The notes beneath the pieces were generated by a model. It did not search any database. It was given only the letters and a program-made list of their open reading frames with translations, and had not been told where the DNA came from. Both the position numbers and the translations under genes were made by a program. From positions 124,001 through 188,000 of the forward strand of contig NZ_JAABLQ010000003.1 of NCBI RefSeq assembly GCF_009915765.1: 64,000 bases of DNA. The letters are read 5' to 3'. Positions 1 through 7,238 of the stretch are shown here, one piece after another. How positions within the stretch are numbered: position 1 is the stretch's first letter; each line of letters opens with the position of its first letter. This DNA comes from Pannonibacter sp. XCT-53. Its GTDB lineage: Bacteria > Pseudomonadota > Alphaproteobacteria > Rhizobiales > Stappiaceae.

Positions 1-167
1 TGGTCCGAGAGCAGGCGGAGGGCCGCCGGATGCAGGCTCTCGGTGGGCGCGGGACCAGCCGAAAAGGCCCTGATCCGGTTGCCCCCGATGGCATTGAGAT
101 AGGCTTCCGCCAGCGGACCCAGCAGGGCATTGTCCGGGCAGACGAAGAGGACCGTGGCAGTGCGCAT
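1..167 (-). CDS. Low-molecular-weight phosphatase-fold protein, C-terminally truncated by the window edge
   Basis: The minus strand from an ATG at 167 reads 55 codons without a stop and runs off the window. The start MRTATVLFVC, followed by NALLGPLAEAYLN and FSAGPAP, matches the N-terminal P-loop and first helix of the LMW protein tyrosine phosphatase/ArsC fold. The nucleophile cysteine is present (residue 10), but the arginine expected six residues later in the C-x5-R loop is a leucine, so classical phosphatase chemistry looks unlikely. An in-frame GTG at 194 is an alternative start. There is no clear Shine-Dalgarno for either start. The family call is fairly good; the function is open. Confidence 0.6.
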   Translation of the reverse strand, partial: MRTATVLFVCPDNALLGPLAEAYLNAIGGNRIRAFSAGPAPTESLHPAALRLLSD

Positions 168-338
168 CTGAAGCGTCTCGAATCGGGGTTCCACGCGCGG
201 TCTGTTTACGGGCAGGCGGCAACGCGCATGTGACAGCAGGTTGACGTAAGGGCGTTTTTTCGCGGCTGGCGGGAAAGGCCGCCGCCTCGGGCCGGCCGAC
301 CGGCGGCGGGGCCCCGGCGCACGGCTGCGGTCGACGGC

Positions 339-379
339 TTGCATCCCTATTGGTTTCAAGTATATGAAATAATGAAACC
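339..379 (+). promoter_or_regulatory. Sigma-70-like promoter with overlapping inverted repeat, upstream of the rhodanese gene
   Basis: TTGCAT (339-344) and TATATG (361-366) are 16 bp apart in an otherwise GC-rich region. The -10 box lies inside an inverted repeat with arms GGTTTCA (352-358) and TGAAACC (373-379). An operator overlapping the -10 suggests a repressor. ArsR-type BigR controls rhodanese/sulfur dioxygenase operons in related bacteria, but that link is only an analogy here. Confidence 0.45.
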
Positions 380-396
380 AGACCCGGAGAGCCTGC

Positions 397-774
397 ATGT
401 CCACCCGCGAAACCATCGGAACCGCCGTCCTCGAAACGCTTGATGTCGAGGAAGCGCATGCGCTGCATCTCGCCAATGCAATCGTGCTGATCGACGTGCG
501 AACCCCGGCGGAATACGGGTTCGAGCATGTGGCCGGCGCGCTTCTGGCACCGGTCTCGGATTTCGATCCGGCCCGCCTGCCGGAGGGCGGGGCGCGACCC
601 GTCGTGCTGATCTGCGGCTCGGGCATGCGCTCGCGGCGCATGGCGGAGCGCTGCATCGAGGCAGGGTTCTCCCATGTCCGCCATGTCGGCGGCGGGTTCA
701 GTGCATGGAAGGCAGCGGGATACGGCTATCTCGGCACGGACACGGCAACGGGCGCGCACGTCCCCCGCCCCTAG
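397..774 (+). CDS. Single-domain rhodanese-like sulfurtransferase
   Basis: This 125-residue protein is one rhodanese domain. It has the typical VLIDVRTPAEYGFEHVAGA segment (about residues 30-48) and an active-site loop CGSGMRS near residue 73, whose cysteine would carry the persulfide. It has no signal peptide, so it should be cytoplasmic. A GGAGA Shine-Dalgarno lies just upstream of the ATG, and a promoter with an inverted repeat lies at 339-379. It is probably monocistronic because the next gene is convergent. Single-domain rhodaneses move sulfane sulfur from thiosulfate or glutathione persulfide; the physiological donor cannot be told from sequence. Confidence 0.85.
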   Translation: MSTRETIGTAVLETLDVEEAHALHLANAIVLIDVRTPAEYGFEHVAGALLAPVSDFDPARLPEGGARPVVLICGSGMRSRRMAERCIEAGFSHVRHVGGGFSAWKAAGYGYLGTDTATGAHVPRP

Positions 775-874
775 TCCTTCAGGCCCTGACGCCCGGCAAC
801 CGGCCCCGGCAGCCCGGCCGCGCCGGGCCACGGGAGGTGTCTGCGGTCGGCTCAGGGGCCGGGCAGGGCCGGTG

Positions 875-1513
875 TCAGATGAGGCCTGCCTTGCGCGCGC
901 CGGTCCAGATGTCGTCTGCGAGGTGATGCGCGAAGTGCCCGTCGGACGGCAGGAGATCCGGCACCTGGACGACCACCATGCCGGCCAGCATGGCGGCCTC
1001 GGCGCCGGTCTCGCTGTCCTCGAAGGCGACACAGCGGCGCGGGTCGACGCCGAGCAGCTCGGCAGCACGCAGGTAGGGATCGGGAGCCGGCTTGCGCCGT
1101 GCCACATCTTCAAAGCAGACAACCGAGGCAAAGCGGGTGTCGAGGCCCGCGTGTTTCAGCTTGGTCCGCGCGCTGTCGCGCCGGCTGGAGGTGGCGATGG
1201 CGCGCGGCAGTCCGGTCGTGTCGAGCGCGTCCAGCAGGTCGTTGACCCGTGGCCGCAAGGGAACGCCCTCCTCCGCAAAGATCCGCCGGCACTCGGCGCT
1301 CCAGGTCGGGATCAGCGCCGCCGCCAGGTCGGCGCCGAGATGATCGCTGAGGATTGCGAAGCTGGCCGTATCGTCCTTGCCGACAAGGGCGTGGAACAGG
1401 GCCTCGTCAGCGGAATGCCCCAGCGTCTCGAGGGCCCGGAGCCCGCCGCGCAGCGACACCTGCTCGGTGGAGAGAAGCGTGCCGTCCAGATCGAAGATCA
1501 CCGCGTCATACAT
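875..1513 (-). CDS. HAD-superfamily hydrolase (phosphatase/phosphoglucomutase-like)
   Basis: The 212-residue protein starts MYDAVIFDLDGTLL, the HAD motif I with nucleophile Asp and acid/base Asp. Motif II is TSS in AIATSSRRD, motif III is the lysine in RRKPAPDPYL, and motif IV is VAFEDSETGAEAA. The helical insert between motifs I and II is a C1 cap, as in the GPH/beta-phosphoglucomutase subgroup. It should dephosphorylate a small metabolite in the cytoplasm; the substrate is not predictable. It faces the rhodanese gene tail to tail and may be followed by the carboxymuconolactone-decarboxylase-like gene on its own unit. Confidence 0.85.
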   Translation of the reverse strand: MYDAVIFDLDGTLLSTEQVSLRGGLRALETLGHSADEALFHALVGKDDTASFAILSDHLGADLAAALIPTWSAECRRIFAEEGVPLRPRVNDLLDALDTTGLPRAIATSSRRDSARTKLKHAGLDTRFASVVCFEDVARRKPAPDPYLRAAELLGVDPRRCVAFEDSETGAEAAMLAGMVVVQVPDLLPSDGHFAHHLADDIWTGARKAGLI

Positions 1514-1600
1514 GCCGTTCGCCCTGCGGGCCCTCTTGCTGGCCCCGGAGGTGGGCGGGCCGAGAGGCGCGCGGCGGGCGAGATGCGGGCCAGGCGGCTG

Positions 1601-1960
1601 TCAGCCCGTCGGGGCGGAGGGTGCGAAGGCGTCAAAGGCCGCCAGCGCTTCGGCACCATAGATCATGGACGGCCCGCCCCCCATGTATACCGCCACCGCG
1701 ATGGTCTCCAGAACTTCTTCCCGGCTGGCCCCGTATTTCGCAGCCGCCTTGGCGTGATAGGCGAGGCACCCGTCGCAGCGGGCGGTGATGCCGATGGCGA
1801 GCGCGATCAGTTCCTTGGTCTTGGAATCGAGCGCCCCGGCGCCGATGGCGGCCCGGGCGGTCTCGGCAAAGCCCTTTGCGACGCCCGGAATGCCCGTGCG
1901 CAACCGGGCCATGCGGCTGTCGGTCTCGGCGATGAAGGACTGCCAGTCGCTGACGGACAT
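1601..1960 (-). CDS. Carboxymuconolactone decarboxylase/AhpD-like family protein
   Basis: A 119-residue protein beginning MSVSDWQSF at an ATG with a GGGGAGA Shine-Dalgarno; a longer in-frame extension to 2071 has no ribosome site. The core KELIALAIGITARCDGCLAYHAKAA carries the Glu, CxxC and His arrangement of AhpD-like alkylhydroperoxidase domains, and the tail has the usual MGGGPSMIYG. Such proteins are small all-helical redox or decarboxylase proteins in the cytoplasm. With CxxC present, a thiol-redox role is more likely than decarboxylation. It lies between the HAD gene and a histidine kinase, all on the minus strand, with gaps of about 90-100 bp. Confidence 0.85.
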   Translation of the reverse strand: MSVSDWQSFIAETDSRMARLRTGIPGVAKGFAETARAAIGAGALDSKTKELIALAIGITARCDGCLAYHAKAAAKYGASREEVLETIAVAVYMGGGPSMIYGAEALAAFDAFAPSAPTG

Positions 1961-2063
1961 GCAAACTCTCCCCTGCAGTGCCGGCGGCCGGCGGCCGCGC
2001 TGTCCGGTCAGGGCTAGCAGGTTTGGCGTCAGGGCGGATTGACCTGCCTCAAGACGCAACCGT

Positions 2064-3653
2064 TCAGGCAAGCGGGAAGCGGACCTCGACCGTCAGACCC
2101 CGTTCGCCGAAGCGGCGCTCGATCGTGCCGTTCAGTTCGCCGCGCACGGTCGCGTCGATAAGACGGGTTCCGAAGCCCGAGCGTCCGCCCGCCGGCAGCG
2201 GGTCGGGTCCGTCTTCCGACCACAGCAGGCAGAGGACATCGGCGGGCCGTGCAGCCTCGATGCGCCAGCGCACCTCCAGCCGGGCGCGGCCCTCGCCGAT
2301 GCGGGCATATTTCAGGGCGTTGGTGGCCAGCTCGTGAACCACCAGACCGAGCGCATGGGTGGCCTTCTCGCCGAGAACGACGGCGGGTCCGTCGATCTGC
2401 GCGCCCTCAAGGCCAGCCCCGAAGACCTGTTCCAGCTCCTGGGTGAGAAGATCCGCGAGAGCCGCCTTCTGCCATCGGGACCGGGTCAGCAGGTCCTGCG
2501 CATTGGCCATGGCCTGCAGCCGGGCGGAGAAGGAGGCCGAGAAGGCGTCGAGCGTGTCGGAATGGGCCGCCGTCTGACGCGCCATCGCCAGGATGCGGGC
2601 GATGGAGTTCTTGATCCGGTGCTTCATCTCCTGCAGCAGGAGGTCCTTGTCAGCAATCGCCTGCTGCGAGACGCGCTGGACCTCGCGCCTGGCCTCGACG
2701 GCCCGCATCTGGTTGCGGATGGACACGGCCAGCGCCGCGGCAAACAGCAGCGACACCGTGCCGAGGATGAAGGAGCGCCAGTGGGCAAGCGTGCGTGTGG
2801 CCGGCACCGCCTCGACGACGGAAATGGCCCAGGTGCGCCCGCCGACGTCGATCTGCCGCGTCACCGGTGTCTGCAGACGACCCGCCACCTGATCGTAGCC
2901 GTCCGACCGGTAGAGCGGGACCGGCTGGCCGCCCGTGACATCCCAGCTGTCGACCAGGACACCAAGCCCGGTCGGATGGTCGAGCGCCATCCGGTGCAGG
3001 TTGCCGATCCGGAACGGGGCATAGACGAAGCCGAGGGTCTGACCTTGCGCATCGCGGTACGGCACGTAGAGCAGGAAGCCGGTCTGCGGATCGACGCCGT
3101 TTTCCTGCACCAGCTCGACGGGGGCCGAGGCCTGCAACGTGCCCGTGTCGAGCGCCCGGCGCATAGCCTGGCGGCGCTTGTCCTCGCTGTACATGTCGAA
3201 GCCCAGCGCCCGGGCGTTGCGCTCGTCCTGGGGCTCCAGGAGAACGATCGGCGCGCGCCAGTCCTCTGCGGTGTCGGGCCAGACCTGCTGCGCGCGTCCG
3301 TAGTTGCGGAGCAGCTCCGCGCTGGCGGCGGCCTCCTCCCCGGTATGCAGCAGCCGGGCAAAGCCGATGCCCTGCATGCCGCGGCCCTCGTCCGTCAGGT
3401 CGAGGCCCTGCACGAAGATCTGGAACTCCGGCCGGTTGAGCGGACCGCCATTGGCCTCGAAATAGGACAGGGTCGCGGTCAGGAGGGCCTTGCGCTGCTC
3501 CACGCGGGCGCGAATGCGGTCCACCGCCTCATGGGCGAGAACGTCGAAGCGGCGCTGGTCGGCGATCCGCTCGGTCTGGAACAGCACGAGGGTCAGGACA
3601 AGACCGATCAGGGATGTGGCCACAAAGGCTGCGGCGGGCAAGTAACGCTTCAT
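2064..3653 (-). CDS. CHASE-domain membrane sensor histidine kinase, HWE family
   Basis: The 529-residue protein has a membrane helix at about 7-26, an extracytoplasmic CHASE domain (about 45-285, with GMQGIGFARLL and ENGVDPQTGFLLYVPYR), and a second helix at about 294-312. A short coiled region leads to an HWE kinase core. Its H-box is LLLQEMKHRIKNS (phospho-acceptor His345), its N-box is VVHELATNALKY (Asn445), the family-defining W-x-E is WSE at 478-480, and GFGTRLID is intact. HWE kinases commonly feed PhyR. Its place 1.7 kb from phyR, next to a second HWE kinase, makes it a candidate input kinase of the general stress response. The ligand is unknown. Confidence 0.9.
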   Translation of the reverse strand: MKRYLPAAAFVATSLIGLVLTLVLFQTERIADQRRFDVLAHEAVDRIRARVEQRKALLTATLSYFEANGGPLNRPEFQIFVQGLDLTDEGRGMQGIGFARLLHTGEEAAASAELLRNYGRAQQVWPDTAEDWRAPIVLLEPQDERNARALGFDMYSEDKRRQAMRRALDTGTLQASAPVELVQENGVDPQTGFLLYVPYRDAQGQTLGFVYAPFRIGNLHRMALDHPTGLGVLVDSWDVTGGQPVPLYRSDGYDQVAGRLQTPVTRQIDVGGRTWAISVVEAVPATRTLAHWRSFILGTVSLLFAAALAVSIRNQMRAVEARREVQRVSQQAIADKDLLLQEMKHRIKNSIARILAMARQTAAHSDTLDAFSASFSARLQAMANAQDLLTRSRWQKAALADLLTQELEQVFGAGLEGAQIDGPAVVLGEKATHALGLVVHELATNALKYARIGEGRARLEVRWRIEAARPADVLCLLWSEDGPDPLPAGGRSGFGTRLIDATVRGELNGTIERRFGERGLTVEVRFPLA

Positions 3654-3936
3654 TTCGAGGACGGGGCCCCCACACCCGAGAGTTGGATCACCCTAGACCG
3701 AAGCCCTTCGGCGACAAAGGGCGTTCCGGGCGATGATGGCCGGGCGATGGCCCGCCGGGAACCTTCTGCCGCCCCGAACGTTGTGCCTGCGAGCGGTCCG
3801 CCGCTCGCGCGGGATCCACCGCCCCACCCGGATCTCGCGCAAGCACCCCGACCCCGCTGCCCGACCGGGCGCGGGCGGGGTGCGGTTGCCGCGGCTGCGG
3901 CGGGTGACGGGAGCCCCCGGGCTCAGCCGGCAGCCG

Positions 3937-4992
3937 TCAGGGCGCAAGGTCGTCATGGCCGTTCGCCGCCTGCGCCGGAAACACGAGACGATAGGACACG
4001 AGGCGCGGCGTGAGATGATACTCCGCGCGACCATCGACCGCGGCCGGCACCACCCGTTGCAGCACGGTGCTGCCGAAATGGGCCTCGGCGCGCGGCTCGG
4101 CCTGATCGGCACCCCGGGAAGCGGGCTGGGACAGGCCATGGCCGGGCGCCGGCGTGATGCTCTCCAGCCAGACGATCTCCAGCTTCTCGGTGCCGTCCTC
4201 CTGCACGCGACCGCAGCGGAGCGCGATCGGCGGACCGGACGACACCGCCGTGCCGAAGCTCACCGCATTGACCATCAGCTCATGCAGGGCAAGGCCGACA
4301 TGCAGCGCCGCATTGGGATCAAGCAGCACATCCTCGCCGAGGATCTCCACGGCTGCACCGTTCTGCGGCATGTAGCGGTCGACCTGATGGCGCACCAGGT
4401 CGCGGAAGCGGGCTCCGTGCCAGTTGGACTGGGTCACCAGATCCTGCGACTGCGCCAGTGAATAGAGCCGCCCCCGGAACCGGGCGAGAAACTGGTCCAG
4501 CGTGGTGGAGTGACGGGCGGTCTGCGCCGCCAGGCTCTGGATGATGGCAAGCAGGTTCTTCGAGCGGTGGCTGACCTCGCGCAAGAGGGCGCGCAGAACC
4601 TTCTCGCGCCGGGTCTTTTCCGTCAGGTCGGTGATCGTGGTCAGCAGATGCCGGTCGCTGCCGAAGCCGTCGACCGGCTCGACGCGGAAGCCGAACAGCC
4701 CGTCCTCGCCCACGGCGGCCTCGAGACTGCGGGTCTCGCCGGATGCCAGAACATCCAGTTTCAGCAGGCGCAGGCGCGTCGCCAGGTCGTCGCCGAACAG
4801 GGCCGCATCGCTCGGCGCCCCATCCGACGGGTCGAAGGACCAGCAGGGGGGAAGGTTGGCAAGATACAGGTAATCCTGGGTGGCGGACTGCAGCAGGACA
4901 CAGACGCCGGACCGCTCGAGCGCCAGCAGGAGATACTCCCTGAGCTGCGCCTCCGGCTGTCCGGCGCCCTGCCAGGTCAAGCGGTGGGTCAC
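3937..4992 (-). CDS. Soluble PAS-like/HWE histidine kinase with a divergent ATP lid
   Basis: This 351-residue protein has no membrane helix. Residues 15-125 look like a PAS fold (CVLLQSATQDYLYLANLPP and the PAC-like tail LLTTITDLTEKTRREK). The kinase core has the H-box LREVSHRSKNLLAI (His142), an N-box LHELMVNAVSFG (Asn242) and a W-x-E element IVWLES. The glycine-rich box is weak (HFGSTVLQ instead of GFGxxLI), so ATP handling may be altered; some kinases acting on PhyR work mainly as phosphatases. It lies directly upstream of the CHASE kinase but 283 bp apart, and 85 bp from the DUF1328 gene. Role in the PhyR pathway is inferred from position. Confidence 0.85.
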   Translation of the reverse strand: MTHRLTWQGAGQPEAQLREYLLLALERSGVCVLLQSATQDYLYLANLPPCWSFDPSDGAPSDAALFGDDLATRLRLLKLDVLASGETRSLEAAVGEDGLFGFRVEPVDGFGSDRHLLTTITDLTEKTRREKVLRALLREVSHRSKNLLAIIQSLAAQTARHSTTLDQFLARFRGRLYSLAQSQDLVTQSNWHGARFRDLVRHQVDRYMPQNGAAVEILGEDVLLDPNAALHVGLALHELMVNAVSFGTAVSSGPPIALRCGRVQEDGTEKLEIVWLESITPAPGHGLSQPASRGADQAEPRAEAHFGSTVLQRVVPAAVDGRAEYHLTPRLVSYRLVFPAQAANGHDDLAP

Positions 4993-5077
4993 CTCGAAAC
5001 TCCGGTTTCACGGCGATGAGGGCGGCACCGTCACGGGCCGCGCCCGGACCGCTGCCGCCCGGAGGCCGGTCGATGGA

Positions 5078-5242
5078 TCAGGCCTTGCGGATCACGCCCA
5101 TGACAAGGGAAATGACCAGGAAGACCAGAAACAGAAAGAAGAGGATCTGGGCGATGCCGGCCGAAGCACCGGCAATCCCGCCAAATCCGAGAACGCCGGC
5201 AACAATGGCAACGATGAAGAAGACAAGGGCATAGTACAGCAT
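5078..5242 (-). CDS. DUF1328 (YtjA-like) small membrane protein
   Basis: A 54-residue ORF read on the minus strand: it starts MLYYALVFFIVAIVAG, continues GFGGIAGASAGIAQ and ends VMGVIRKA. It has two hydrophobic helices (about 4-20 and 29-51) joined by a glycine/alanine-rich turn, the hallmark of DUF1328. A GGAGAG Shine-Dalgarno precedes the ATG. A perfect EcfG-type promoter lies 30 bp upstream (5272-5297), so it should be a general stress response target. Biochemical function is unknown for the family. Its location right after phyR with its own stress promoter is good evidence of a real gene despite the small size. Confidence 0.85.
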   Translation of the reverse strand: MLYYALVFFIVAIVAGVLGFGGIAGASAGIAQILFFLFLVFLVISLVMGVIRKA

Positions 5243-5271
5243 GGGGCTCTCCGTTGATGTCGATGCCGTGA

Positions 5272-5297
5272 CAACGCGCTTGCCGCCTGGTTGTTCC
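5272..5297 (-). promoter_or_regulatory. EcfG (general stress sigma factor) promoter for the DUF1328 gene
   Basis: On the minus strand GGAAC (5297-5293) is followed after exactly 16 bp by CGTTG (5276-5272), matching the published alphaproteobacterial EcfG consensus GGAAC-N16/17-CGTT. The predicted start of transcription falls about 20 bp before the ATG at 5242. Confidence 0.85.
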
Positions 5298-5316
5298 CTT
5301 GACCGGCGCCGCGATG

Positions 5317-6111
5317 TCAGGCGCTGGCCCGGGCGCCCTGGTCGAAGAACAGCGCCTGACCGATCAGGGCCTTGACCATGTCCGGGTTGAACGGCTTGGT
5401 GACCAGGAAGGCCGGCTCGGGCCTTTCGCCGGTCAGAAGCCGTTCCGGGAAGGCCGTGATGAAGATCACCGGCAGGGCGACCTCGCCGAGGATCTCGTTG
5501 ACGGCGTCAATGCCGGAGCTGCCGTCGGCCAGCTGGATGTCCGCGAGGATCATGCGCGGGCTGGTGCTGCGGAACAGCTCGACGGCCTCCCTGTGGGTCC
5601 GCGCGATGCCGCTGACGCGGTGGCCGAGCTGCTCGACCATCTGCTCGATGTCCATGGCAATCAGCGGCTCGTCCTCGATGATGAGGATGTCGGTGGAGAC
5701 CTGACGGGAGATCTCCGCCCCGGCTTCCGCAACCATCGCCTCCAGCTCGGACGGCTCGACCGACAGGATCTCGGCCGCCTCCGCTCGGCTGAAGGCTTCC
5801 ACCGACACCAGCAGGAAGGCAAGGCGGTTCTTCGGCGGAATTGCGGCCAGATACTCGGCCGCCCGCCGCTCCCAGACATAGGGCGAAGCGGTCGGCTCGA
5901 CCTGGATCAGGGTGGAACCAAACAGCCCCGCAAAGAGTTTGTAGAGCGCGACCCGGTCACTGCTGGCCTCCGGCAGGATCCCGACATCGGCGATCAGCGC
6001 CTCGAGCGTGGCCGCGACATAGGCATCGCCGGATGTCTGCGACCCGGTGACCGCGCGCGCATAGCGGCGCAGATAGCCCAGATGAGGTGCGATGCGGGTG
6101 GAAAGCGACAT
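5317..6111 (-). CDS. phyR: PhyR, anti-anti-sigma response regulator of the general stress response
   Basis: The 264-residue protein has the diagnostic PhyR layout: an N-terminal sigma-factor-like domain (about 1-135) and a C-terminal receiver domain (about 140-260). The phospho-acceptor is Asp191 in ILADIQLADG, acidic residues lie in IIEDEP, and the signature FLVTKPF carries Lys239. When phosphorylated, PhyR binds NepR and releases EcfG. The start MSLSTRIAPH was chosen because of a GAGGGAG Shine-Dalgarno and family length. It is divergent from nepR-ecfG and has its own EcfG promoter at 6193-6218, giving positive feedback. Confidence 0.97.
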   Translation of the reverse strand: MSLSTRIAPHLGYLRRYARAVTGSQTSGDAYVAATLEALIADVGILPEASSDRVALYKLFAGLFGSTLIQVEPTASPYVWERRAAEYLAAIPPKNRLAFLLVSVEAFSRAEAAEILSVEPSELEAMVAEAGAEISRQVSTDILIIEDEPLIAMDIEQMVEQLGHRVSGIARTHREAVELFRSTSPRMILADIQLADGSSGIDAVNEILGEVALPVIFITAFPERLLTGERPEPAFLVTKPFNPDMVKALIGQALFFDQGARASA

Positions 6112-6192
6112 GCGTTGGCTCCCTCTGCCTGCCGGGCGCGGCAGGATCGTGCAGGTCATGGTCCGGCCCGGCTGGCCGGGCGATCAGGGGTT

Positions 6193-6218
6193 CAACGGAG
6201 TCCGGCCAAAAAAGTTCC
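6193..6218 (-). promoter_or_regulatory. EcfG promoter for phyR
   Basis: On the minus strand GGAAC (6218-6214), 16 bp, then CGTTG (6197-6193). It is the leftward half of a head-to-head promoter pair; its -35 is 8 bp from the -35 of the rightward promoter at 6227. The two -35 elements and their flanking T-tracts form one inverted repeat. Confidence 0.9.
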
Positions 6219-6226
6219 GGCGCCGC

Positions 6227-6253
6227 GGAACTTTTTTTGCGACCTTGCGTTTG
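6227..6253 (+). promoter_or_regulatory. EcfG promoter for nepR-ecfG
   Basis: GGAAC (6227-6231), 16 bp, then CGTTTG (6248-6253), a perfect match to the EcfG consensus. It should start transcription near 6260, about 30 bp before nepR, so the sigma factor activates its own operon. Confidence 0.92.
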
Positions 6254-6288
6254 TACCTCCAGATGAAGAACACGGATGCACGACACCC

Positions 6289-6474
6289 ATGACCGAACGG
6301 ACAGCGCTCGACGGCCAGAACACGGGTCAGCCCCCGGCAACCGAGGCCGCACAGCAGATCACCGACCGCTTGCGCCAGCTCTATGACACGGTGCAGGCCG
6401 AAGGAATTCCGGACAAGTTCCTCGACCTTCTGGAGCGGCTCGACGAGGCCGAGCAGAGGAGCCTCAGGAAATGA
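6289..6474 (+). CDS. nepR: NepR, anti-sigma factor of EcfG
   Basis: A 61-residue protein whose second half (ITDRLRQLYDTVQAEGIPDK through LDLLERLDEAE, about residues 24-55) is the conserved two-helix NepR core that wraps EcfG or PhyR. It sits between the EcfG promoter and ecfG, and its stop overlaps the ecfG start (ATGA at 6471-6474), so the anti-sigma and sigma factors are translationally coupled. There is no obvious Shine-Dalgarno before its ATG; a nine-codon reading frame from 6263 ends in the ATGA that holds the nepR start codon. Confidence 0.95.
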   Translation: MTERTALDGQNTGQPPATEAAQQITDRLRQLYDTVQAEGIPDKFLDLLERLDEAEQRSLRK

Positions 6475-7073
6475 GCGCCGCCGACCCCAGCCGGGGCCAG
6501 TGCCCTGACCAGACCGTCGACCAGGGCACAATCCGGGCCTTCAAGCGCGACCTGCTGGCTTGCCTGCCAAGCCTGCGCGCCTTTGCCGTCTCCCTCGCCG
6601 GCAAGGCCGACCGGGCGGATGACCTGGTGCAGGACACCATCCTGAAGGCCTGGGCGAAGCAGGACAGTTTCGAGCCGGGCACCAACATGAAGGCCTGGCT
6701 GTTCACGATCCTGCGCAACGAGTTCTACAGCCAGATGCGCAAGCGCGGCCGCGAAGTGCAGGACTCCGACGGGCTGTTCACCGAACGGCTGGCCGTGCAT
6801 CCCGCCCAGCACGGCACCCTCGACATGGCCGACTTCCGCCGTGCCCTGGAACGGCTGCCCGACGACCAGCGCGAGGCGATCATCCTGGTCGGCGCCTCCG
6901 GCTTCTCCTACGAGGAGGCGGCGGCGATTTGCGGCTGCGCGCTCGGAACCATCAAGAGCCGCGTGAACCGGGCCCGCAACCGCCTGCAGGACCTGCTGCA
7001 GGCCGGTGGCGAACAGGACTACGGGCCGGATGCCGGCACTGCCGCCATCACCCAGCGGGCCTTTGCCGGCTGA
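6471..7073 (+). CDS. ecfG: EcfG-family sigma factor of the general stress response
   Basis: The 200-residue protein has sigma region 2 (about 28-92, with ADDLVQDTILKAWAKQDSF and FTILRNEFYSQMRK) and sigma region 4 (about 118-170, with ERLPDDQREAI and the helix-turn-helix GFSYEEAAAICGCALGTIKS). It has no extra C-terminal domain, as expected for ECF15/EcfG. It overlaps nepR by 4 bp and is opposite phyR, the standard alphaproteobacterial arrangement. It should direct transcription from GGAAC-N16-CGTT promoters, of which three are visible here, including its own. Confidence 0.95.
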   Translation: MSAADPSRGQCPDQTVDQGTIRAFKRDLLACLPSLRAFAVSLAGKADRADDLVQDTILKAWAKQDSFEPGTNMKAWLFTILRNEFYSQMRKRGREVQDSDGLFTERLAVHPAQHGTLDMADFRRALERLPDDQREAIILVGASGFSYEEAAAICGCALGTIKSRVNRARNRLQDLLQAGGEQDYGPDAGTAAITQRAFAG

Positions 7074-7238
7074 GGCTGGCGGCCCTGACGGCCAGCCGGG
7101 CCGGCCCGAAGCTCTGGCCAGCGCTCCACAGGGCCGGAACGCCACGAAGCCAACACCTTAACGCCGCCTTAAACCGCCGCTTCTAGTTTGAGCAAACGGG
7201 TGCAACAGAACCCAAGTCCTCAGGAACCGGCCGGAACC

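Noticed and set aside
7136..7160. A further EcfG promoter before the PBP gene (GGAAC at 7136)
   Set aside because: No CGTT follows at 16-17 bp; the sequence there is AACG in the wrong orientation.
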